DNA of 30,881 bases. It comes from JAZOTK01 sp045534775. GTDB lineage: Bacteria; Bacillota; Clostridia; RUG12999. Below the pieces are notes generated by a model. It was not told the DNA's origin, made no database searches, and saw only the letters and a program-made list of their open reading frames with translations. The position numbers and the translations under genes are program-made. Shown here one piece after another: positions 15,105 through 24,184 of this stretch (positions within the stretch are counted from its first letter, which is position 1; every line of letters starts with the position of its first letter). The stretch covers positions 1 through 30,881 of the forward strand of contig JAZSKI010000065.1 in assembly GCA_045534775.1 (NCBI GenBank), written 5' to 3'.

Positions 15105-16964
15105 TTGAAAAAAAATCTTAAAAACATCAGCTTTTATGTCATAGCCTTTGTTGTACTGGTTGTGGTATATCTTTTACTTGGACAACAACCGCAGATGGAA
15201 AGACAAACCGTCAGCGACTTAATGCGTGCTATTGACAATAAAGAGGTAATTGAGTTGGTCGTGGAAAATGACCGGGCAATAGCATACCTTGCCACAAAAG
15301 AGCAAATGATAGTGGAAATACCATCAGCGGATATTTTCCTTATGTTTGCGACCCAAGAAATCAAAGAGCTTGTAAAAACAAATCCCCAATTTATATTTGA
15401 TACACCTGCAACGCAAGCTGCACCGTGGTGGCTTTCTATGCTGCCCTATATTATCCTTGCGTTGCTTATAGTTGTTTTTTGGATATTCTTTTTCCGCCAG
15501 ATGCAAGGCGGCGGAGGCGGAGGCGGCAAGGTAATGAATTTCGGCAAAAGCCGTGCCAAGGTAATGAACGACGCACAAAGAAAGGTAACCTTCAAGGATG
15601 TTGCCGGTGCTGATGAAGAAAAAGCCGATTTGGAGGAAATTGTAGATTTCCTTAAAAACCCGGCTAAATATACAACTCTCGGTGCAAGAATTCCTAAAGG
15701 TGTTCTCCTTGTAGGTCCTCCGGGAACGGGTAAAACCCTTCTTGCAAAAGCAGTTGCAGGAGAAGCAGGCGTACCGTTTTTCAGCATCAGCGGTTCGGAT
15801 TTCGTTGAAATGTTCGTAGGCGTAGGTGCGGCGAGAGTCCGTGACCTTTTTGAAGAAGCAAAAAAATCTACTCCGGCAGTAATTTTTATAGATGAGATTG
15901 ATGCCGTAGGTCGCCACAGAGGAGCAGGCATGGGCGGCGGTCACGATGAACGTGAACAGACCCTTAACCAGTTACTTGTTGAAATGGACGGATTCGGAAT
16001 AAACGAAGGTGTAATCATAATTGCAGCAACTAACCGTCCTGATATATTAGACCCTGCCTTACTGCGACCGGGGCGTTTTGACAGACAGATAGTTGTAAAT
16101 ACTCCCGATGTTCAGGGTCGTGAGGATATTCTGAAGGTTCATTCAAGAAACAAAAAACTATCCCCGAGTGTAGACCTTAAGGTGGTTGCAAAGACTACGG
16201 CGGGCTTTACGGGAGCAGACCTTGAAAATCTCCTGAACGAAGCGGCACTTCTGGCGGCACGTAACGGGAAGAAGGATATTGATAATGATGATATTCAGTT
16301 CGCACTTATGAAGGTTATGATGGGTGCTGAAAAGAAATCAAGAGTTATGAGTGATAAGGAAAAACGTCTGACAGCCTTCCACGAGGCAGGTCACGCATTA
16401 ATTACAAGACTTATGCCTGACCAGGACCCTGTGCACGAGGTTTCGATAATACCGCGAGGCAGGGCCGGCGGCTATACAATGCACCTTCCTACAGAGGACA
16501 GAATGTATGCTACAAAGAATTATATGTATGAGACCATTAAAATTCTGCTGGGCGGTCGCGCCGCAGAGGCAATCGTGCTGGGAGATATAAGTACAGGTGC
16601 CTCCAATGATATTGAACGTGCCTCGGAAATGGCAAGAAAAATGGTGACAAAATACGGTATGAGTGACCGTGTGGGCCCTATTGCCTTCGGTTCATCCCAC
16701 GATGAGGTATTTATTGGTAAAGACTGGACGCAGACGAGAAACTACAGCGAAGAAATCGCATCGCTCATTGATAAAGAGGTTAAAAAGGTTATTGATGATT
16801 GCTATGAGCAGTGTATCAGCCTTCTCAATAAAAACAGAGGTAAGCTGGATTTAATTGCCAATGCCCTGATTGAGTTTGAAAAGCTTGATGGTGAACATTT
16901 TGAAAAACTGTTTAATTCAGACGAAATTTTACCGGAAGAAAAAAATGACAGCGGAAACGAATAA
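15105..16964 (+). CDS. ftsH: ATP-dependent zinc metalloprotease FtsH
   Basis: A 619-residue membrane-anchored AAA+ protease that removes misfolded membrane proteins and some regulators. Two transmembrane segments (about 10-26 and 108-130) flank a short extracytoplasmic domain. A seven-glycine linker follows, then the AAA domain with Walker A GPPGTGKT (204-211), Walker B VIFIDEIDAVG, and the SRH region with TNRPDILDPALLRPGRFD. The zinc site HEAGH is at 426-430, and SNDIERAS holds the likely third ligand. The start is TTG 15105 with AGGAGAGGTG six bases before it. The C-terminal tail is acidic and short. secA begins 20 bases after the stop. Confidence 0.97.
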   Translation: MKKNLKNISFYVIAFVVLVVVYLLLGQQPQMERQTVSDLMRAIDNKEVIELVVENDRAIAYLATKEQMIVEIPSADIFLMFATQEIKELVKTNPQFIFDTPATQAAPWWLSMLPYIILALLIVVFWIFFFRQMQGGGGGGGKVMNFGKSRAKVMNDAQRKVTFKDVAGADEEKADLEEIVDFLKNPAKYTTLGARIPKGVLLVGPPGTGKTLLAKAVAGEAGVPFFSISGSDFVEMFVGVGAARVRDLFEEAKKSTPAVIFIDEIDAVGRHRGAGMGGGHDEREQTLNQLLVEMDGFGINEGVIIIAATNRPDILDPALLRPGRFDRQIVVNTPDVQGREDILKVHSRNKKLSPSVDLKVVAKTTAGFTGADLENLLNEAALLAARNGKKDIDNDDIQFALMKVMMGAEKKSRVMSDKEKRLTAFHEAGHALITRLMPDQDPVHEVSIIPRGRAGGYTMHLPTEDRMYATKNYMYETIKILLGGRAAEAIVLGDISTGASNDIERASEMARKMVTKYGMSDRVGPIAFGSSHDEVFIGKDWTQTRNYSEEIASLIDKEVKKVIDDCYEQCISLLNKNRGKLDLIANALIEFEKLDGEHFEKLFNSDEILPEEKNDSGNE

Positions 16965-16984
16965 CTAGCAAAGGACTTTTGATT

Positions 16985-19717
16985 ATGAAAAAAATGTTAG
17001 AAAAAATCTTTGGAAGCTACAGCACAAGAGAGCTTAAACGAATTTATCCCATTGCTGATAAGGTTGAAGCCTTAGATGAAGCAATGCAAAAATTAACCGA
17101 TGCTGAGCTGAGAGCTAAAACCGATGAGTTTAAACAGCGTTACAGAGATGGTGAAACCCTTGACGATTTGCTTCCTGAGGCTTTTGCCGTAGCAAGAGAA
17201 GCCGCTTGGCGTGTTCTCGGTATGAAGCATTTCAGAGTGCAGATTATCGGTGGTATTGTATTACATCAGGGTAGAATTGCCGAAATGAAAACAGGTGAAG
17301 GTAAAACTCTTGTGGCAACCCTTCCTGCGTATCTTAATGCCCTGACAGGCGAAGGTGTGCATATTGTAACGGTTAACGACTACCTGGCAAAGCGTGACAG
17401 TGAATGGATGGGTAAGCTTTACAGATTTTTAGGCTTAAGCGTTGGCCTTGTGTACAGTAATATGGAAAACGACAAACGCCGTGAGGCTTATCAGGCAGAT
17501 ATTACCTATGCAACCAATAACGAGCTGGGCTTCGATTATCTCCGTGACAATATGGTAACATATCAGGAACAGATGGTACAGCGTAAGCATATTTACGCCA
17601 TCGTGGACGAAGTTGACTCAATTCTTATTGATGAAGCAAGAACACCGCTTATTATATCCGGTATAGGCGAACAGAGTACACAGCTCTACGAGCTGGCAAA
17701 CCGATTTGCCGCAGGTCTTACCCGTTTGAAACGTGAATCCTTTGACACTAAAGAAGAACACGATGACCTGGAAGCAGATTATCTGGTAGACGAAAAGGCT
17801 CATACTGTTACTCTTACCAAACGTGGTGTGGCAAAAGCAGAGCGTGCCTTTAACATAGAAAACCTTTCAGACCCGCAGAACACAACCCTTGCGCATCATA
17901 TCAACCAGGCAATCCGTGCTCACGGTATTATGAAACGTGATATTGACTATGTTGTGCAAAACGGTGAGGTACTTATAGTTGACGAGCATACAGGTCGTCT
18001 TATGATAGGCAGAAGATACAGCGAAGGTCTCCATCAGGCTATCGAAGCTAAAGAAGGTGTTAAGGTTGAACGCGAAAGTAAAACCTTAGCTACTATCACT
18101 TTCCAGAATTTCTTCCGTCTCTATAAAAAGCTGGCAGGTATGACGGGTACAGCTCTTACGGAGGAAAGCGAATTCCAGGAAATTTATGCTCTTGACGTTG
18201 TGGAAATTCCCACAAACAAGCCTTTGCTTCGTCAGGATTTATCTGATGTGGTTTATAAGAACGAAAAAGCAAAATATGAAGCTGTTGTAAAATACGTTGC
18301 CGAGTGTCACGCTAAAGGACAGCCCGTATTGGTAGGTACAATTTCCATTGAAAAATCCGAGCTTCTCAGCGCTATGTTTAAACGACACGGAATTAAGCAC
18401 GAGGTTTTAAATGCAAAATACCACGAAAAGGAAGCATATATAATCTCTCAGGCAGGTAAAAAGGGTGCTGTTACCATTGCAACCAATATGGCAGGTCGTG
18501 GTACCGATATAATGCTTGGCGGTAATGCCGAGTATCTTGCGAAGCACGAGATGGAAAAATTAGGCTATAGCGACGAGCTTATTTCAGCGGCTACGGGCTT
18601 TGCGGAAACCGATAACGAGGAAATCTTAAATGCCCGTGAAGAATATAAACGCTGCTACGACAAATATAAAACTGAAATTTCTAAAGAAAATGAAGAGGTT
18701 GTGGCACTGGGAGGTCTTTGTATCGTAGGTACGGAACGTCACGAATCAAGACGTATCGACAACCAGCTCAGAGGTCGTGCCGGCAGACAGGGTGACCCCG
18801 GTAGTACAAGATTTTTCATTTCACTTGACGATGACCTTATGCGTCTTTTCGGTTCTGACAGACTTAAAAACGTAGTAAGTGCAATGGGTCTTGCCGATGA
18901 TGAGCCTATAGAACATTCTATGCTGACAAACTCTATAGAAAATGCACAGAAGAAAATTGAAGGCAGACATTTTGATGCCCGTAAGCATGTGCTTCAGTAT
19001 GACGAGGTTATGAACGAACAGCGTAAAATTATCTACGGTGAACGTCAGAGAGTATTGGCAGGCGAGAACCTTAAAAACAGTATTGAAAAAATGCTGAAAG
19101 AGGTTTGTGAAAACGCCGTTAACCTCTATACTCAGAATGAGCATATTCCCGAAAATTGGAATTTGCAGGGACTCAAAAGCTTCTTTGAAGGCTTTATCTA
19201 TGCTCCCGATGAAATGAATTTTGATAACAAGTTTATGGAGGATGCAACTATAGAGAGTCTGCGTGCCGATATTATGGAAAAAGCAGAAGAAAAATACGCG
19301 GCTCAGGAAGAATTATTCGGAGAAAACTTCCGTGAGGTTGAACGTGTTGTAATGCTCAGAAATATCGACCTTAAATGGATGGACCATATTGACCTTATGG
19401 ACCAGCTTCGCCGCGGTATAGGACTTCGTGCCTATGCACAGCGTGACCCTGTTATTGAATATAAATACGAGGGTATGGATATGTTTGAGGAAATGACCGA
19501 TAATATCAAAATTGATACGGTTAAGACCCTTATGAATGTGCTGCCGGCTCCGAAGACGATGGAACGTGAGCAGGTTGCAAAACCCACGGTTGCAAGCCAT
19601 GGCGACGGTTCTGTAAGTACAAATAAAACCGTAAAAAACACTACCGCTAAGGTAGGAAGAAATGACCCTTGTCCTTGCGGGTCGGGTAAAAAATACAAAA
19701 AATGCTGCGGTCAGTAG
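16985..19717 (+). CDS. secA: Preprotein translocase ATPase SecA
   Basis: A 910-residue motor that pushes preproteins through SecYEG. Walker A is MKTGEGKT (Lys107), the DEAD-like motif is VDEVDSILIDEARTPL, and the preprotein cross-linking region and NBD2 (ATNMAGRGTDI, GLCIVGTERHESRRIDNQLRGRAGRQGD in part) follow. The helical scaffold and wing region come next. The C-terminal SEC-C zinc motif has Cys896, Cys898 and Cys907-Cys908, as in SecA1 forms that can bind zinc. The ATG at 16985 lies nine bases after AAGGA; an in-frame TTG at 16979 is too close to that site. The next gene is prfB, the common secA-prfB order. Confidence 0.98.
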   Translation: MKKMLEKIFGSYSTRELKRIYPIADKVEALDEAMQKLTDAELRAKTDEFKQRYRDGETLDDLLPEAFAVAREAAWRVLGMKHFRVQIIGGIVLHQGRIAEMKTGEGKTLVATLPAYLNALTGEGVHIVTVNDYLAKRDSEWMGKLYRFLGLSVGLVYSNMENDKRREAYQADITYATNNELGFDYLRDNMVTYQEQMVQRKHIYAIVDEVDSILIDEARTPLIISGIGEQSTQLYELANRFAAGLTRLKRESFDTKEEHDDLEADYLVDEKAHTVTLTKRGVAKAERAFNIENLSDPQNTTLAHHINQAIRAHGIMKRDIDYVVQNGEVLIVDEHTGRLMIGRRYSEGLHQAIEAKEGVKVERESKTLATITFQNFFRLYKKLAGMTGTALTEESEFQEIYALDVVEIPTNKPLLRQDLSDVVYKNEKAKYEAVVKYVAECHAKGQPVLVGTISIEKSELLSAMFKRHGIKHEVLNAKYHEKEAYIISQAGKKGAVTIATNMAGRGTDIMLGGNAEYLAKHEMEKLGYSDELISAATGFAETDNEEILNAREEYKRCYDKYKTEISKENEEVVALGGLCIVGTERHESRRIDNQLRGRAGRQGDPGSTRFFISLDDDLMRLFGSDRLKNVVSAMGLADDEPIEHSMLTNSIENAQKKIEGRHFDARKHVLQYDEVMNEQRKIIYGERQRVLAGENLKNSIEKMLKEVCENAVNLYTQNEHIPENWNLQGLKSFFEGFIYAPDEMNFDNKFMEDATIESLRADIMEKAEEKYAAQEELFGENFREVERVVMLRNIDLKWMDHIDLMDQLRRGIGLRAYAQRDPVIEYKYEGMDMFEEMTDNIKIDTVKTLMNVLPAPKTMEREQVAKPTVASHGDGSVSTNKTVKNTTAKVGRNDPCPCGSGKKYKKCCGQ

Positions 19718-19736
19718 CAGATAGGGTGTGAATTTA

Positions 19737-20859
19737 ATGCTTGAACTTGAACAATACAAGCTGGACCTCAAAGCACTTGAGGACGGAATGAACGAACTGA
19801 GGGATTCACTTTAACCCGGCTAAAATAAAAGCCGAGATTGATGACCTTGAACAGCAGGCAACGGCTCCCGATTTCTGGGACGATAAGGAAAACTCAAGTA
19901 AGGTACTTAAAAAAACCAAACAACTTAAGGATAAGCTTGAGGCTTTTGAAAATCTTGCGAGAACCAGAGAAGATTTACTTGTTATGATAGATATGGTAAC
20001 CGAGGAAAATGATACCTCGGCGGTAGATGAAATTATTAAAGATGCCGAAAAGCTGTTTAAGGATTACGAGACTATGCGTCTTGACACTCTTTTAACAGGA
20101 CCCTATGATAAAAACAATGCAATTTTATCTCTCCACGCCGGTGCCGGCGGAACAGAGGCTCAGGATTGGGTGCAGATGCTTATGCGTATGTACGTCAGAT
20201 GGGCAGAACGCCGCGGCTTTGAAGTGAAAATCCTCGATATGTTAGACGGTGACGATGCAGGTGTAAAAAGTGTAACTATGCTGATTTCGGGTACTAACGT
20301 ATACGGGTATGCTAAAACCGAGAAGGGTGTTCACAGATTAGTGCGAATTTCTCCCTTTGATGCATCAGGAAGAAGACACACCTCCTTTGCATCCCTTGAT
20401 GTTATGCCTGAATTTGATGATGATATTGAAATCGACATAAGAACAGAGGATTTGAGGGTGGATACCTACCGTTCCAGCGGTGCGGGCGGTCAGCACGTCA
20501 ATAAAACCGAGTCGGCTATCAGAATTACCCATATTCCTACGGGAATTGTGGTTTCCTGTCAGACAGAGCGTTCGCAGATACAAAACCGCGAAACCTGTAT
20601 GAAAATGCTGAAATCGAAGCTCCTTGAAATCGCCGAACGCGAGAAAATGGAAAAGATTGAAGATATAAAAGGCGATATGAAGGATATTGCATGGGGAAGT
20701 CAGATCCGCTCCTATGTATTCCATCCCTACAACCTGGTAAAGGACCACAGAACAGGCTGTGAAATGGGTAATACGGGAGCAGTAATGGATGGAGATATTG
20801 ATGAATTTATCAACGCCTATCTGAAGGCTTCAAGCACAGGTACTCTTGAAGAAAAATAA
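19737..20859 (+). CDS. prfB: Peptide chain release factor 2, with programmed +1 frameshift
   Basis: Release factor 2 ends translation at UGA and UAA. The zero frame opens at ATG 19737 and stops after 25 codons at TAA 19812-19814. The preceding codon is CTT and an SD-like GAGGG lies at 19799-19803, the known RF2 autoregulatory frameshift layout. Skipping one base (T19812) continues in the frame beginning AAC 19813 and gives a 373-residue product. With this shift the anticodon-like tripeptide SPF falls at 205-207 and the catalytic GGQ at 250-252, the same numbers as in E. coli RF2, which supports the reconstruction. The first internal ATG (19984) would remove the N-terminal domain and is not the start. 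Unusually the shift-site stop is UAA, not UGA. Confidence 0.95.
19799..19815 (+). promoter_or_regulatory. prfB +1 frameshift signal (SD-like element, CTT, TAA C)
   Basis: GAGGG (19799-19803) is followed five bases later by CTT (19809-19811), then TAA (19812-19814) and C. E. coli has AGGGGG, three bases, CTT TGA C. Peptidyl-tRNA-Leu can slip from CUU to UUU. Both RF1 and RF2 read UAA, so feedback here may be less specific to RF2. Confidence 0.88.
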
Positions 20860-20928
20860 ACAGGTGTCAGAGATTGTCGCCTTTTGACGGCATCTCTGCT
20901 TAACCAGATTTAGGAAGGTTTGGAGTAA

Positions 20929-22161
20929 ATGAAAAATAACAGATTACATACCCCGGTCGGCACAGCAGATTTACTTGCGGATAATACCTTTGCACTTTCC
21001 AATTTGCAAAGCATTTTTACCGAGATTTTTGTTTCCTTCGGATATTCAATGGTAAATACACCTACCTTTGAATACATTGATGTTTTCAGCGATTGCAATA
21101 ACGAAAAAAACATGATTAAATTCTTTGATAATGACGGAAACATCCTTGCTCTGCGACCTGATTTTACACCGGCAGTTGCCAGAATGGCGGCAACAAAATT
21201 TCCTGCGGGAAAAATTCATAAATTCGGATATACGGGTACGGCTTTTTTAAATGACGAAGCCTACAGTAATGTAAAACAAAAGGAATTCATACAATCGGGC
21301 GTTGAGCTTTTAGGAGTTAATTCCTGCGGCGCTGACGGCGAAATTATAGCTCTTACGATTGCATCATTACTGAAATCGGGACTTTCGGAATTTCAGATTG
21401 AAATAGGTCACGCCGGCTTCTTTAAAGGACTTATTTCCCAAGCGAAGCTCAGCGATGAAGAAGGAGAAAAACTCAGACTTATGACAAACCGTAAGGATTT
21501 TGTCAATATAGAAAATTTTTTTAAAACTAAAAATCTTGATAGCAAGGTTTTTGCTCTTATTGCTAAATTACCGCATCTTTTTGGCGATATTTCTGTAGTG
21601 AAAAGCATTGACACAGAAGGTCTTAACGACACCTCAAAAGAGGCACTTGAGAATTTGCAGGATATTTATGATGTACTGCGTTGCTACGGCTTTGATGAAT
21701 ATATTTCCTTTGACCTCGGAATGGTACAGAGCCTTGATTACTATACAGGTATGATATTTAAAGGCTTTTCCCATAACGTAGGCTTCCCTATATGCGGCGG
21801 CGGCAGATACGATAATCTCTTGGAAAAATTCGGAGAAAATACCCCTGCAGTAGGTGCGGCACTTTGGGTAGACAGAATTCTGGCGGCACTGACTCGCGGC
21901 GGAGCTGTAGTTGAAGAACCAAAAAATGACTGTTTGATTGTAGACTGCGGCGATATGCAAAATGCAGTTGCAGCGGCAACGGCACTTCGTGAGCAGGGTA
22001 TGTGGGCAGAGTTGTATTTCGGTGACGGCGACCCGAAGGGATATGCGAGAGAAAAGGGAATAAACAGCATATTTGAAGTTTTAAAGGGCGGCACAGTTCG
22101 CAGTATAAACCTGATTACAGGGGAAACGCAGGAAATTTCACTTTCCGAAATTTTAAATTAA
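20929..22161 (+). CDS. hisZ: ATP phosphoribosyltransferase regulatory subunit HisZ
   Basis: A 410-residue class II histidyl-tRNA-synthetase paralogue that serves as the regulatory and activating subunit of short-form HisG. The core shows RLHTPVGTADLLADN at the start, ALRPDFTPAVARM (motif-2-like), QSGVELLG, and the GGGRYDNLLEKFG segment shared with HisRS. The last 80 or so residues form a small alpha/beta domain resembling the HisRS anticodon-binding fold. It lacks the HisRS-specific aminoacylation signatures, and the adjacent gene is a 213-residue HisG without the long regulatory C-terminus, so HisZ is the better call. It opens the his cluster; TTTGGAG lies upstream of the ATG. No promoter stands out in the 69-base gap after prfB. 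Confidence 0.93.
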   Translation: MKNNRLHTPVGTADLLADNTFALSNLQSIFTEIFVSFGYSMVNTPTFEYIDVFSDCNNEKNMIKFFDNDGNILALRPDFTPAVARMAATKFPAGKIHKFGYTGTAFLNDEAYSNVKQKEFIQSGVELLGVNSCGADGEIIALTIASLLKSGLSEFQIEIGHAGFFKGLISQAKLSDEEGEKLRLMTNRKDFVNIENFFKTKNLDSKVFALIAKLPHLFGDISVVKSIDTEGLNDTSKEALENLQDIYDVLRCYGFDEYISFDLGMVQSLDYYTGMIFKGFSHNVGFPICGGGRYDNLLEKFGENTPAVGAALWVDRILAALTRGGAVVEEPKNDCLIVDCGDMQNAVAAATALREQGMWAELYFGDGDPKGYAREKGINSIFEVLKGGTVRSINLITGETQEISLSEILN

Positions 22162-22174
22162 GGAATTGATTATT

Positions 22175-22816
22175 ATGAATTATATAACTATTGCCTTAGC
22201 TAAAGGCAGACTTGCCGATACAGCCGTTACTATACTTGAAAAGCTTGGCTATGACGTATCGGAAATGAAAGAAAAATCCCGTAAGCTTATCTTTACGGAC
22301 GAAAAAAACAAATTCAAATTCATATTGGTAAAAGCCTCTGATGTGCCTGTTTACGTTGAATACGGAGCCGCAGATATTGGTATCGTAGGAAGAGATACCA
22401 TCTTAGAAGAAGGCAGAAACCTTTATGAGATTTTAAATTTAGGATTTGGTAAATGCAAAATGGCAGTTTGCGGTCCTATTGAAATGAAGGATAAGTTGTT
22501 TACGACAAACAACCTAAGAGTGGCTTCAAAATATCCAAATATTGCAAGAGAGTTTTTTCACAACCGTAAGGGACAGACTATAGAAATTATCCCGCTGAGC
22601 GGTTCGGTGGAGCTGGCACCTCTCGTAGGTCTTTCAGAGGTTATTGTGGATATTGTTGAAAGCGGTAAAACCTTGAAGGAAAACGGTCTTGACGTGCTTG
22701 AAGATGTATGTGAGCTTTCTGCGTGGCTGGTGGTTAACCGCGTTAGTATGAAGGTTGAACGCGAAAGAATTATGGCACTTACAGATGGTATGAACAAGCT
22801 TATAAATGAAGCCTGA
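22175..22816 (+). CDS. hisG: ATP phosphoribosyltransferase catalytic subunit HisG (short form)
   Basis: A 213-residue enzyme for the first step of histidine synthesis, ATP + PRPP to phosphoribosyl-ATP. ITIALAKGRL at the N-terminus and the PRPP-binding-like region LAPLVGLSEVIVDIVESGKT are diagnostic. The C-terminal regulatory domain of long HisG proteins is absent, so it needs HisZ, encoded directly upstream. ATG 22175 is preferred to TTG 22166, because AAGGA (22160-22164) is 10 bases from the ATG and only one from the TTG. Confidence 0.96.
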   Translation: MNYITIALAKGRLADTAVTILEKLGYDVSEMKEKSRKLIFTDEKNKFKFILVKASDVPVYVEYGAADIGIVGRDTILEEGRNLYEILNLGFGKCKMAVCGPIEMKDKLFTTNNLRVASKYPNIAREFFHNRKGQTIEIIPLSGSVELAPLVGLSEVIVDIVESGKTLKENGLDVLEDVCELSAWLVVNRVSMKVERERIMALTDGMNKLINEA

Positions 22817-22833
22817 ATTTCGGAGTTGAGATT

Positions 22834-23454
22834 ATGATAGCAATTTTAGATTACGGTGCAGGTAACCTGAGGAGTGTTCAAAAAGCTTTTGAACGCTTAG
22901 GCTACGAGGCGCAGATAACAAATAATAAAGAAATTATAAATTCCGCTACCCATATTGTATTGCCGGGGGTAGGCGCCTTCGGTGATGCAAAAGAAGGTCT
23001 CGATAAGGCAGGTATGGCGGAAATTGTCAGAGACGAGATTACAAAGAAAAAGCCCTTTTTAGGTATCTGTGTAGGACTTCAGTTGCTTTTTGAAGGTAGC
23101 GAGGAAAGCCCTGAAGCAGAGGGTCTCGGTATCTTTAAAGGTACAATTAAAAAAATTCCCGACCACGGTCTGAAAATTCCTCAGATGGGCTGGAACAGTC
23201 TTACCTTTAAACAGCCCTGCCCACTCTTTGAAGGCTTAAAGCAAGGCGAATTTGTATATTTCGTACATTCCTTCTATCCCGTTGCAAAGGAGAAGGAATT
23301 TGTAACTGCAACAGTCGAATATGGTGAAACCCTGGAGATTGCGGTGCAGAAGGAAAATGTTTTTGCAACCCAGTTCCATCCGGAAAAAAGCGGACAATGG
23401 GGGCTTAAAATTTTAGATAACTTTGCAAAACTCGAAAGGAATGATTTTATTTGA
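22834..23454 (+). CDS. hisH: Imidazole glycerol phosphate synthase, glutaminase subunit HisH
   Basis: A 206-residue class I glutamine amidotransferase that supplies ammonia to HisF. The nucleophile is Cys79 in GICVGLQLLF and the other triad members are His182 and Glu184 in FHPEKS. The start MIAILDYGAGNLRSV is typical. Its TGA overlaps the TTG start of hisA by four bases. It follows hisG directly, with no hisD, hisC or hisB between. Confidence 0.97.
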   Translation: MIAILDYGAGNLRSVQKAFERLGYEAQITNNKEIINSATHIVLPGVGAFGDAKEGLDKAGMAEIVRDEITKKKPFLGICVGLQLLFEGSEESPEAEGLGIFKGTIKKIPDHGLKIPQMGWNSLTFKQPCPLFEGLKQGEFVYFVHSFYPVAKEKEFVTATVEYGETLEIAVQKENVFATQFHPEKSGQWGLKILDNFAKLERNDFI

Positions 23455-24167
23455 TTATATATCCTGCGATAGATATAAAAGACGGAAAATGCGTCCGTCT
23501 TACACAGGGGAAATTTAATGACGTAACAGTTTACGGCGACAATCCCTTTGAAATAGCAAAACAGTTCGCCAATAAAGGAGCTAAGTTCGTACATACGGTG
23601 GATTTGGACGGAGCTAAAGAAGGCAGACGCATAAATGCAAAGGTGATATCCGATATAGTATCTCATTGCGGTGAAATACCTGTACAACTGGGCGGTGGTA
23701 TCCGTGATATGGAAGCTGTGAAGGAGGCACTGTCTCTGGGCGTTTCAAGAGTAATTATCGGTACGGCGGCGGCGGAAAATCCCGATTTTGTAAGGGAAGC
23801 CGTAGCAAAATACGGCGATAAAATTGCCGTAGGAATAGATGCCAAGGACGGCTATGCGGCAACTCACGGCTGGGAAAAGGTAAGCCGCGTTACGGCTATA
23901 GATTTGGCAAAAAAAATGGAAGCTTTCGGCGTAAAAACCATAATATATACCGATATTGCAACCGATGGAATGTTGAAGGGTCCTAACCTTTCTGCAATGG
24001 AGGAGATGGTAAATGCCGTAAGCTGTGATATTATTGCATCAGGCGGCGTATCTTCAATGGAGGATATATTTGCGCTTGAAAAAACAGGCGTTGCAGGAGC
24101 GATTGTAGGCAAAGCTATATATTCAAAAAGCATTGATTTGGACGAATTACTTAAGAGCCGCGATTAG
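23451..24167 (+). CDS. hisA: ProFAR isomerase HisA
   Basis: A 238-residue (beta/alpha)8 enzyme that isomerises ProFAR to PRFAR. Asp8 in IIYPAIDIKDGKCVRL is the likely catalytic base, VGIDAKDG holds the second catalytic Asp, and the phosphate-binding loops are QLGGGIRD and ASGGVSS. It starts at TTG 23451 (TTGA overlap with the hisH stop); AAAGGAA lies before it. Translational coupling with hisH is likely. Confidence 0.96.
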   Translation: MIIYPAIDIKDGKCVRLTQGKFNDVTVYGDNPFEIAKQFANKGAKFVHTVDLDGAKEGRRINAKVISDIVSHCGEIPVQLGGGIRDMEAVKEALSLGVSRVIIGTAAAENPDFVREAVAKYGDKIAVGIDAKDGYAATHGWEKVSRVTAIDLAKKMEAFGVKTIIYTDIATDGMLKGPNLSAMEEMVNAVSCDIIASGGVSSMEDIFALEKTGVAGAIVGKAIYSKSIDLDELLKSRD

Positions 24168-24184
24168 GCAGATTGGAGAAAACT

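Noticed and set aside
15510..15531. GGC/GGA-rich tract as a simple repeat of interest
   Set aside because: It encodes the glycine linker found between the second membrane segment and AAA domain of many FtsH proteins.
15324..15944. Long open frame on the minus strand inside ftsH (206 codons)
   Set aside because: It mirrors the ftsH AAA-domain codons, has no ribosome binding site and no recognisable domain; ftsH is unambiguous.
19984..20859. prfB as a truncated gene or pseudogene starting at ATG 19984
   Set aside because: The upstream DNA codes for the missing N-terminal domain once the known +1 frameshift at 19812 is applied, and motif numbering then matches RF2 exactly.
20868..20898. Hairpin (CAGAGAT/ATCTCTG) before hisZ as a terminator, attenuator or T-box
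   Set aside because: No T-run follows, no antiterminator partner, no T-box sequence and no histidine-rich leader peptide can be seen; the 69-base gap is too short for a T-box.
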